Below, piece after piece: positions 9,136 to 19,010 of a stretch of DNA of 64,000 nucleotides. Location: NCBI GenBank assembly GCA_950295325.1, contig OX485809.1:26614144-26678143 (forward strand). The letters run 5' to 3'. The notes beneath the pieces were generated by a model that did no database searches, was not told where the DNA came from, and saw nothing but the letters and a program-made list of their open reading frames with translations. Position 1 is the first letter of the stretch. Each line of letters starts with the position of its first letter. The position numbers were made by a program, and so were the translations under genes. The stretch is from Polytrichum commune. Its lineage: Eukaryota > Streptophyta > Polytrichopsida > Polytrichales > Polytrichaceae.

Positions 9136-12100
9136 TTACGTTCGAATCCGTACTGTGGGATCATTTGCTTCGACACATCTTGGGTCCTCTTCAGACTCGT
9201 CTGTGCTGCAATCATCATCCGTTTGGGGAGTCGCGCTCCGAAGATGCAACTCTCGGTCATGTTGTGAGAAAATTATCTTCTTGGTCGGCCGGGAGCCCTC
9301 TGCATCCTGTATGCCATTTTCATCTAGATGTGGTCTACCCTCATCTTCATTGTAGTCTTCAGCAGTAAACGGAAGCGATCTTCCCTGATACCTCTTCCTA
9401 GTACGTTTGACACCTCTCGTAGTTCTCTGACGCCCTCCACCCGTACCACGACTTGAGTGCACTTCATCTCTACTTCCATCTATAAAAACATCCCCCGTTG
9501 TACTTCCGCCTCCAACTCCAAGGCCACCTGTTCCATTGGATTGACTATGTGGAAGTGAAACTGATGCGGACGGAATTGCAATTGGTATATTCTCAACAAC
9601 ATGTCGACGAACAGATTGACGACGTGGCGCCTCAGTAGTAACATTTCTTGAAACATTGTGTATAGCAACCAAAGTAGCACCCACCGTAGTTGCACGTGAA
9701 ACACCCAATCTAGAAGTATTGGCAATACTTCGAGTGAGAGGACGACATTGACCTTGTGCATGCACTTGCACCGTAGAGGTGGATGCAGTTCTTTAAAGAG
9801 CACGGAATCGAGTTGTAGGTATTTTAGGAACATTGGGCGTTTGATCTTCTACACGATGGTTGGATATGAGGGAGGCGTCTATGGATTCAGAATGTAATCG
9901 GGCTGGAAGTGGATCCTGTTGAACGTGCGTTGGCTCATTTGCGGGTAGTACATTGTCACCTTCACCAAAAGAAAGAGAATCGCTCCGAGGTTGCAAGGAA
10001 TCTACTTCAATTGCTACATTCTCATTTGCCCCCATAACAACATTATGGTCAGGGCGAAACCCTTGTCAAGTGTGGAGAGTTTCAAAAGGCGGTCCTCCAA
10101 TAGACCCCTCATGATCATCATGCATTCCGTCGTTATGTTGGGGGACATCCGGTTCATCAAAATCAAACACCCCAAGGTTTCCATCACCACCATTGCCATC
10201 CTCATCTTCTGAATCATGATTCTCGGAATCGAGGTCATCCAAATCAAAGTCGATGTCATCAACATTGTTGTCATCATCATTTCCGGCCCTATCATTTGGA
10301 TCCACGTCATCTTCGTTGTCATTTTCTTCGTCAAGGTCATCGTCAGAATGGACCTCATTCAATTCGTACCATTGCGCAGGTCTTGGGCCCCTCCGATGTC
10401 GAATGAGCCTACTATTGGTATATATGTAGACGAGGTCCTCAGCACAACTATGCTTCAAGCGATTGCGACTCTTGTTGTGAACATATGAGTACATGCTCCA
10501 ATTGCGTTCACATACGGATGCGGAACATACTTGTGCAAGGATACGTCTTGCTATTGTTTGGAGGGCTTTAGCTCCACCTCCCATTGCATCCCACCATTCA
10601 TGGAGAGGTACGGCATGCACGCTCGGGTCAGTAGAATCAGCAAAAGGCCCTCGATTTTCAAGGAAATCTTGGTACTGGTGGAGGATTTAGACATAAGTGT
10701 CCTCATCTTGAGCAAGCCTGCGAAGAACTCGATTTAGGATTGTCCTCGAATTGTCATCCTCATGGAGTGGGGCCCAACCACGTAGAAGCGGATTTAACAT
10801 CGCTCCAGCCCAATGTAGATCATTCAACATCAACCTCCATCTATTTTGAAACGTTAGCATAGCATTTGCAGCAAGCTCAGGGCTTAAGCGAAATGGAGGT
10901 TTACTGAATCCACGAATATGGGTTTGTAAATCATGCATGACCCTCCAAGCCATTCCCATTGCATGCGCCTTGCCATCAAATACACGAAGAGCTTTAACAA
11001 CCGGGATCACCATATACAAGAAATTTTCGCACGTGTTCCAGAATCCATCAGAACATATAAAGCTTCGCACAGCAGAGCCCTTCATGTAAGAGGTGCGAGA
11101 TCTCCTCCTCATATCACGCATTAGAGTAGGCCAATCCTCATCAACCACCATTCTTTCCAAAGCATTGCGTACTTGGAGAAGACGTTCTATCATGATGAAG
11201 TTCGTTGCAAAACGGGTCTCTACAGGTAGGCGGAGTGAGAGATTTGGTGACAACCTCCGGAATATAGCTTGAGAAGCATGATGGTTTTTAACAAAAACAC
11301 AAATATGGCGCGCTTTTTTTACCAACTTTTTCACCCATTCCTCCTTTCCCCAATCTTCTAAGAAGAGATCTAGGCAATGTGCAGCACATCCTTGAAAATA
11401 TAGATCGGGATTTGCTCGAATCAAGTCGCGAGCAGCGGAGGCCATAACTGGGGCATTGTCGGTGCAAACTTGGACCACATTATGTCGACCAACCTTTTCC
11501 ACAAATGGTTGAATTTGAGCAGCAACGTAGACATGATCCTTGTGATTTCCCGTGGTGTCAATGGTACCCAAGAAAACGTCTCCCTTTGTGCCACATTGAA
11601 GAACGTTTAGGAGAGGTCGGTTTTGCACGTTGTCCCATCCATCGCAACATAGTGTAACGCCATATTTGTCAACGGAATTCCCCAGCTTCTCCTTCACTTG
11701 CCTATCTAGGTCAACCTTTTTATCAGTTAACAACTTCGTACGGATGGCATTGTACGATGGTGGTGTGTAGGCTGGCATTCGATGACGGGCAGTTTCACGC
11801 ACAACATTAACAAATGCAGGATGTCTCACAATGTTGAAAGGAATGTTAGCTTCATAAAAAGCCGTTGCCCATGCTTTATCAAGGAGTTGTTTTGTTGACA
11901 CATTGAACCCCTCCGTTATGTTGAGTTGACGTAGTTCACGAGGAGGTGTGCCATATATCACAACATCAGAATGTTGAGTGGATTGGGACATAAGCAAAGG
12001 CTCTGTTTCACTAATTACGGAGTCCGCTATAATAGGCTCCAGAGGTACAATATCTGGCACCGGAGAGTCCTCATTTACAATGCCTACATGTAAGGGCACA

Positions 12101-12333
12101 ATGCCTCCGCAATGTTCAAACAAGACCCTAATATGCGGGGGAACCATCCTACATGTGGAAACATCACAATCACCCCCTACAGGAGGTCTATAACCAAGGT
12201 GGGCCAACATTCTATTTCCTCGGTAAGATATGACGAACGGGCAAAACCTACATTTAACCTGCCTTTGTGATTTACCGGGAACCATCCCCTTATCCTCGTA
12301 CCAATGATCCCATGCATCATTTCGGCGTGGCAT
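9136..12333 (-). pseudogene. hAT-superfamily transposase (BED-DUF659-hATC) with in-frame stops
   Basis: The first ORF (12333 to 10687, 548 aa) starts at ATG 12331-12333 (MPRRNDAWDHWYE). Just upstream is a TTTGTAG acceptor-like sequence, so a 5' intron is likely. A BED zinc finger lies at residues ~5-62 (C28, C31, H45, C61). The DUF659/RNase-H core carries CCDGWDN (D231), CTDNA (D292) and the hAT CxxH motif GCAAHC (C316, H319). A TAA at 10687-10689 stops it. The same frame continues to a hAT dimerisation region with VCERNWSMYSYVHNKSRNRL, which holds the expected catalytic Glu, then an Asp-rich tail and TGA at 10066. Without any frameshift the frame continues, with another stop at 9793, to 9136. 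The natural C-terminus may be 10066, with the rest a second cistron or a longer tail. The first ORF alone lacks the catalytic Glu and the dimerisation region, so it should be inactive for transposition. Confidence 0.85.
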
Positions 12334-12564
12334 GACTTCAACAAAACCTACAAATACAAACAAGTTAGAGCAAGTAACTTTGATCGCATACTAGGTCCTG
12401 TTCAAGAGTGCCACAAAGGCAACCCTAATTCACAGTCACTAGATTGGACAAAGTATCCTCTGCAATCGGGTCTCACGCATTCAATCCTCACTCCTCAAAG
12501 GAGAATCAAAAGACTTGAGACACACTATGTCAGTGGAGGCAAAAATGGCACCTTGAACCCTCAA

Positions 12565-12570
12565 TTTATA
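12565..12570 (-). promoter_or_regulatory. TATA box of the hAT gene
   Basis: The reverse strand reads ACTATAAATTG, about 235 bp before the transposase ATG and about 14 bp from the minisatellite edge. Confidence 0.5.
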
Positions 12571-12583
12571 GTATTTGAATCGG

Positions 12584-12812
12584 ATGGGGGAGCGGACGGG
12601 GAGCGGACGGGGAGCGGACGGAGGGGGGGGGGGGAGCGGACGGGGGGGCGGACGGAGGGGGGGGGGGAGCGGACGGAGGGGGGGGAGCGGATTGGGGGGT
12701 GGACGGGGGAGTGGGGGGGAGCGGACGGGGGAGTAGACGGAGGGGGGGGGGGGGAACGGACGGGGGGGGGGGGCGGACGGGGGAGCGGACGGAGGGGGGG
12801 GAGCGGACGGGC
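12584..12812. repeat. G-rich CGGAC minisatellite 3
   Basis: Irregular units of GGAGCGGACGG separated by runs of up to 12 G. It shares the GCGGACGG core with minisatellites 1 and 2 but lacks the GAAC half of the unit. It lies in the promoter position of the hAT gene. Confidence 0.85.
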
Positions 12813-12957
12813 TCTAGTAAATTTTTCCCCACTTTACCTTTACTTTGCTGACATGTCATCACACGTGGACATTGTAAATCCTACGTGTCCGAATTGGGTT
12901 AATGTAATTACACAAAAAAATCGGTAAAATTCAAGTCCGTCAGGATAAAGACAGCAT

Positions 12958-13030
12958 CCGGCATAATGTCGTGACGGATAAGTGTCGTGACGGCACGACA
13001 TTATGCCGGGATTACCCTCCGTCACGACAC
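12958..13030. other. Nested perfect palindromes (foldback)
   Basis: Arms 12958-12973 and 12994-13009 are perfect 16-bp inverted repeats beginning CCGGCATAATGTCGTG. The 20-nt loop carries GTGTCGTGACGG, whose reverse complement CCGTCACGACAC occurs at 13019-13030. This allows two mutually exclusive stems. It may be the terminal or subterminal foldback of the hAT element. Confidence 0.75.
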
Positions 13031-13054
13031 AATAGACAACCCTGGTAGGGTTCT

Positions 13055-13160
13055 GGTCAATAGATGAACTCATCCATCATCCATGACAATATTTGGTTAA
13101 CTTATTCATAAGAAGTGTCATCCAAAAAGTTACCATAGTGACATAAAATACCATATGACA
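13055..13160. repeat. Fragment of the 305-bp tandem-repeat family
   Basis: About 100 bp here (CCATCATCCATGACAATATT through GTTACCATAGTGACATAAAA) matches part of the tandem units at 37,300-38,470. This shows that the sequence is dispersed and not confined to that array. Confidence 0.7.
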
Positions 13161-13244
13161 CTAACTATCACATTTAGTGTAGATGCTACAATTCCCAACC
13201 ATATCCAACAATCATAATTCTTTGTGGAGTCGTTACATTTAATA

Positions 13245-13442
13245 TGATATTTAGTGTCACTTACTATCTAGAGTTACACAATGCTATATCTTTTTACTAT
13301 TGATGTAATTTTTTACCAAGTAAAGTTCTTAGTGTTCTATAATGTTTAACAACCAATTCGACATTTGTTGGTAAAATATGAGATATACAATACATAGATA
13401 TACCATTGTGTAATTCCAGATAGTAAGTAACACTAAATACAA
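13245..13442. mobile_element. MITE, 198 bp, about 39-bp terminal inverted repeats
   Basis: The arms 13245-13283 and 13404-13442 match as inverted repeats with only a few differences. Each contains the TATTTAGTGT motif next to CACTTACTATC. The inner sequence also has complementary TTTTTTACCAA and TTGGTAAAAT. No coding capacity. The TATTTAGTGT motif recurs at the 14.6-kb MITE. Confidence 0.75.
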
Positions 13443-13446
13443 TATT

Positions 13447-14621
13447 TAGTGTAGTGTCCACCACAGGCGCATGTACCTTATTGGTAAATTATCCAACAAA
13501 GACATTGAAACCTTGAGTGTGTGAAGTGGTTTTAGAAACTAATTAAAACAGCCAAAAAAATGGTTACAAAATTTTGCGGATGCCTTTATTTCCCGGGTAG
13601 GGCACTCGCGAAAATTTATTAAACCATGTGAGAAAGAATGTAGGGTATAGCACCTCTTCAATTACAAAGTTGTGTGTATAAAAAAATAAGGGTACCATAT
13701 AATGCATCAATTTATCTAATTCTTTCAATCTAAAATAGGGTTGGGAATAGTAGGTAGAGAAAGAAACATTGAGGCAGAGGTACACAATGCATTTTATGGT
13801 GGTCAATGGATGAAAAACTATCCATTTTCAATCCAAATTCCCGAATGAAAAATTTGGATGACGAGAGTTTTGGTGCTCTTTGCTTTGTGCGTTGTATCTT
13901 TGATTTTTGCCTAGGGTTGCTTGCTTCAAGTTTGTTTGATTTGAACATTGTTTGATGTATGTTTTGGAACAATAGGAGGTCCTAATAATGCTTCAAGTTT
14001 TTATGTTGTGGTACATTGTTCGATGTCTTCAATCTAAACATGGTTTATTGAATTTTCACTACAAACTTTCAAGAGTCCTATGACTCGTCATTCATGGGGT
14101 CAAATATAAAAATTATAAGGAACACAGGGTACTAGAAACTAGTTCACTTGCGACTTTATAAATACAAATAGGGTCATTTAAAATGACAAAATTTAGATTT
14201 ATCTGTACTGATAGGGTGTAAAGAATTCCAATTTCTTAGATAAATAGCCCCATGATAAATACCCTTCCATCGCAAATGGGTTAGTAAATACATGTATGAG
14301 TGCCCTACCCGGGCCTTATTTACATATGTGTAGTACACAATATTAGTACAAATCAGTGTGTTAGTGAATATACACATACGACCATAGACATGAATAACAT
14401 GAAAAAAAGTTGTACTAGATTACATTTTGTATTGATGGTTTCAACCGTGCTCTTATAATATTACCGAATTTTTTTTCAGTTGTAAATAAACAACCAACAT
14501 CGGGCAATCCGATGTGAATTTGAGCCCGTTGGCCCTACCCTACTCAAGAATCCTCTTGGTGCAAGGTGGGGTTTACTGCCTACCTTGTAATGGGTAGGCT
14601 CTCAGCTTCTTACCTACTTAG
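13447..14621. other. Intergenic, no supported gene
   Basis: Short shadow ORFs only. Sequence near 14,515-14,560 (GAGCCCGTTGGCCCTA) recurs near 53,160, so a dispersed repeat fragment may be present. Confidence 0.4.
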
Positions 14622-14944
14622 CTACACTAAATAAGATATTTAGTGTTTGATACATTAAATACGAATGCATACACTAAGTATCAATAACCCTATGAAAGTA
14701 GGTAACATAAAATGTAAACTTAGACACTAAATATGAACTATGGTATTATGTGAAAGTTACATGTTTGAATTTAGTGTTAGTAAGGATATGAAAAAATGAT
14801 ATAATAAGGGAGGTGACAGTAGGGAAGGTAGCAACACATTTATGTCTAACACTAATTATCAAGGAATCAAAAATCAATGTTGAGCAAGGTAGGGTGGTAA
14901 CAACACTAAATATAATCAAACACTAAATATCCTATTTAGTGTAG
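14622..14944. mobile_element. MITE, 323 bp, 30-bp TIRs
   Basis: The terminal arms 14622-14651 and 14915-14944 are inverted repeats identical at 29 of 30 positions. Each begins CTACACTAAATA and itself contains the palindrome CACTAAATA-NN-TATTTAGTG. Further CACTAAATA motifs occur inside. No ORF. Confidence 0.8.
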
Positions 14945-16084
14945 TTTCTATTCTGTCAAGTAGAAAATAGATTTCACAACGGGAATCAAACCACCAACAC
15001 TCCGTTCGGAAATGGATACCTCTTCACTATCACCCACTAGTTTAGGGTCATCTTGGACCATTTCAGTTGTAAACTTTGATTTTGTATCATGAATTGAATT
15101 TGTAGGGTTATCATGCATATAAGTACTAACTTGGTTGAGCATGATAAAAAGTGTTGCTGTAATTCATCACTCAGTTTCGATATTGTTGGAGTCAAATAAT
15201 CACATGAAATGAATGGCATATGCTTCTCAAAGGGTTGTCAATGCAATATCCAAATTCAACTCCCAACTAAGGTGGACGTGCCTCATGAATGTTGTTTTAT
15301 TCTTCTAATGGTCTTTTTCTTTCTTGGGCAAGAACCAAAGACAACATGCAAACACCTTTCATGCATGTGAAGGAACCCATCGAACAATTTGTGGAATGTA
15401 GAGTGTTTTTAGACTAAATATATGGTTAGTTGTATTTTCTATTCTTAAAAAATACGTTGAATAACATAAATTTAAGTAGTTATGAGCCTTGGGACATAAA
15501 TTCATCATATAAAAGTACCTCTAGCTATGATAATAAAAATCTTATATATGGTCTTTTGGCATGTTGAGATATCACACGTATATTTTAATTATATGTATGT
15601 AATATTTGAGTGGTTTTGTAAAAAAAAACTTCTTTATGTGTAAAAAATATTTGAGCATTGAAAGCAATTGAAAGTCATCTCAAAGTGCAAAAACTACCCT
15701 TTTTACACTACAATAGTGACCAATGACCATGACCACCACTTTGTAGGATCCCTCATTGGCTGAGAAATGAGTGGCAGTCCCACTTCTTTTTACACAACGC
15801 CACCAAAAACAAAAGTCGCCATGAGTGACAATGTCTAGAGAATGGATGAGAAAGTGATATAGAAGTGACACAAACTTCCACATGTTCACAAATGAACATT
15901 GTTCGGTGGTCACCCATATTTTGTGGCGAGAGAATCCAAATAGGTTGTCTCATGAGAAATGTCACGGATTTGTTTATCTTCAATATATTCTATTATTAAC
16001 AATCCTGGAATGTAATGAGGGTTATCTTAAGTAAAATGTTGATTTATGTTAAAAACACTACATCTTGGTCCAATAAGTCTGCGT
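14945..16084. other. Intergenic, no supported gene
   Basis: AT-rich, with no convincing coding sequence or defined repeat. Confidence 0.4.
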
Positions 16085-17324
16085 TACAATATGTCCCATA
16101 ACCAAGATTGTAAAAAAAATAATGTGATATCTTTATGATCTACAATATGTCCCATAACCGAGACCGTAATAAAAATGATGTGATTTCTTTTTGATCTACA
16201 ATATGTCCCATAACTAAGACTATAATAAAAATGATGTGATTTCTTTATGATTTACAATTTGTCCCATAACCAAGATTGTAAAAATAATAATGTGATATCT
16301 TTATGATCTACAATATGTCCCATAACCGAGACCGTAATAAAAATGATGTGATTTCTTTATGATCTACAATATGTCCCATAACCAAGACTATAATAAAAAT
16401 TATGTGATTTCTTTATGATTTACAATCTGTCCCATAACCAAGACTGTAATAAAAATGATGTGATTTCTTTTTGATGTACAATATGTCCCATAACCAAGAC
16501 TGTAGTAGAAATGATGTGATTTCTTTTTGATCTACAATATGTCCCATTACCAAGACTGTGATAAAAATGATGTGATTTCTTTTTTATCTACAATATGTCC
16601 CATAACCAAAACTGTAATAAAAATGATGTGATTTTTTTTTTATCTACAATATGTCCCATAACCAAGACCGTAATAGAAATGATGTGATTTCTTTTTGATC
16701 TACAATATGTCCCATGACCAAGACTGTGATAAAAATGATGTGATTTCTTTCTGATCTACAATATGTCCCATTACCAAGACTGTGATAAAAATGATGTGAT
16801 TTCTTTCTAATCTACAATGTGTCCCATAACCAAGACTGTAATAAAAATGATGTGATTTCTTTCTGATCTACAAGATGTCCCATAACCAAGACTGTAATAG
16901 AATTGATGTGATTTCTTTTCAATCTACAATATGTCCCATTACCAAGACTGTGATAAAAATGATGTGATTTCTTTTTTATCTACAATATGTCCCATAACCA
17001 AGATTGTAATTAAAATGATGTGATTTCTTTTTGATCTACAAGATGTCCCATAACCAAGACTGTAATAAAAATGATGTGATTTCTTTTTGATCTACAATAT
17101 GTCCCATAACCAAGACTGTAATAAAAATGATGTGATTTTTTTTTGATCTACAAGATGTCCCATAGGGCCATAACCAAGACTGTAATAAAAATGATGTGAT
17201 TTCTTTTTGATCTACAATATGTCCCATTACCAAGACTGTGATAAAAATGATGTGATTTCTTTTTGATCTACAATATGTCCCATTACCAAGACTGTGATAA
17301 AAATGATGTGATTTCTTTATGATT
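16085..17324. repeat. 56-bp minisatellite, about 22 copies
   Basis: A head-to-tail array whose unit contains ATATGTCCCATAACCAAGAC, then TGTAATAAAAATGATGTGAT, then a T-rich stretch ending in GATCTACA. Units differ by scattered point changes, and one carries a 9-bp duplication near 17,160. It ends about 250 bp before the PWD promoter region. There are no unique spacers, so it is not a CRISPR array. Confidence 0.95.
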
Positions 17325-17499
17325 GTTGGACTCTGAGCACGGATACTCCTAAGTCATGTGGCATGGAAATTGTGCAATTATTATTTTTACGTTGGACTTA
17401 CGATGATGGCATTGAAATCATAAAAAGCAATGAACATGGGGCACAAAATTCTGAAGCCCATGAGCACCGTACCTTTTTTCCCGTTGTGCGGCCCAAGTT

Positions 17500-17690
17500 G
17501 CACAGATCGTCCACTCACATTCCGCCACCTGGTGGGACCAAAGCCCTTTCAATTTGGGCCCCTCAACTACTGGCTTGGGCCGGACAGCCCACGTGGCGCC
17601 TCCCTGGAGCTTCATCGACACGTGGCAGACCCGGGCTCCCTGCAGCTTATATTTGCCTGCACCTTCTGGGCTACTGCTGGTGAAAAGTAA
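17500..17690 (+). promoter_or_regulatory. Likely PWD promoter with two G-box/ABRE-type motifs
   Basis: A GC-richer island in AT-rich surroundings. It carries CACGTGGC at 17590-17597 and at 17619-17626, then a TATA-like CTTATATTTG near 17,645. ACGTGGC is the core bound by plant bZIP factors (ABF and G-box families). The start codon is 1.3 kb downstream, so a long or intron-containing 5' leader is implied. The transcription start cannot be fixed from sequence. Confidence 0.45.
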
Positions 17691-19010
17691 AATTAAGCTC
17701 TTGAGGCGCAGAATTTCAGACGAATAATGTCCAAAGAGTGCAAAATACTATTATGATATTCTGCCCACTTTTGGGCCTTTACTCAACTTCTATGTACGTA
17801 ATAGTAACTATATATGTACTGTGAACGGATTGTTACTCGCCCATATTCACTTATGAAGTCATAGTCTTGCTGTCCGTGCAATGTTTTTGCAGAACTTGTG
17901 TCCAAATTTCAATTCCTGTCACTCTCACTTCTATATGATTGTGAGTTAACTTTGAATTAATGAGTGGGTTCTGCAGTCTTGAGATGAGAAGTTACCTATT
18001 CACTTTTGTAGGAAGAACTTAATCACTCCAGTTCATACAGGCTTTGAAGTATGGGTTTGGATTAGGAAATGTGGATCACTTGTTGATTATAATTTGACTC
18101 TTGGGCACACTGGAGTGAACTCCAGTTCACGAGTTTTGACCATAAAATTGGGGCCAATTGGCAATTCCTCGTTTGGTTAGTCTGAAATGCAGAATATTTG
18201 TCCAATTTCTTTAATAGATCGTCAATTTCGCAGGAAATAAGCCAATTTCAGAATTTGCTTTCTGCAGTCCATAAGCGGTGCTTTGGGCTTGAACAGCCGA
18301 GCATTTTGCCAAGAGTACTTATGATCAGATCATATCCAGGCCAATTTCGAGAGCTGCATAAATATTGAGTAACTTTATATTCACGAGTCCACAGGTGTAA
18401 ATTCGATTATGCCAGTGGTTTAGCATAATCCAAGTGGTAAATATGGAATCACCGGGCGTCGATCGTGCTGGAGGCTTGAGGGGTTTCTCGGTGGCTGCAT
18501 CATAATATTCGGTCAGGTACTAGAATGAGTGCAATTTGCCATAGGTGAAATTCTCCTAAATCTCTTCTTCACCGCTAAATTCTTTCGATGCAATGGGCAC
18601 GAGAGAACTGAGTGGTGGACATGTAAAGATATTTCCCGGCAATCTGGTGCGAGAGAATCTGAGTGGTGGACAACGGGTGGAAAACAAAACCAACAACAAC
18701 AGCATCAATCTGTGTGGGCAAGTTCATTGAAGTTCGAGCACTACGTAGACTTATCAGGACTTCCTTCATCCACCATTGTGACTCTTCTTCCCAAGTTCCT
18801 CCCTTAGGGGTTCAGTACTGGGTCAGTCCATTGCCATTGAAATTTGTGGAAACGATCCGCCTCTGGGGAGAGAAAGAGGGTTACATCCGGAGGAGAAGGG
18901 GGACCAGCTGAAGAATGTCAAGATCTTGACCAAGTGTCGTGCTGTTTTGGGGCCCTTCCAGGATTTGGGGTTCTTATTTTGTGTGTGTAGGCCCTTGGAA
19001 GGTGTGAGCT
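17691..19010 (+). other. PWD 5' leader region
   Basis: No credible ORF. A small perfect palindrome, ACTGGAGT-GA-ACTCCAGT, lies near 18,107. The stretch probably contains the 5' UTR with or without an intron. Confidence 0.35.

Noticed and set aside
12566-12927. Gly-rich (+) and Pro-rich (-) ORFs
   Set aside because: Translations of minisatellite 3.
16085-17324. Possible CRISPR-like array
   Set aside because: Units are contiguous near-identical 56-bp repeats with no unique spacers, in a plant nuclear context.
18529-18911. ORFs just upstream of PWD
   Set aside because: They lie in the probable 5' leader, overlap in different frames and show no protein-like motifs.
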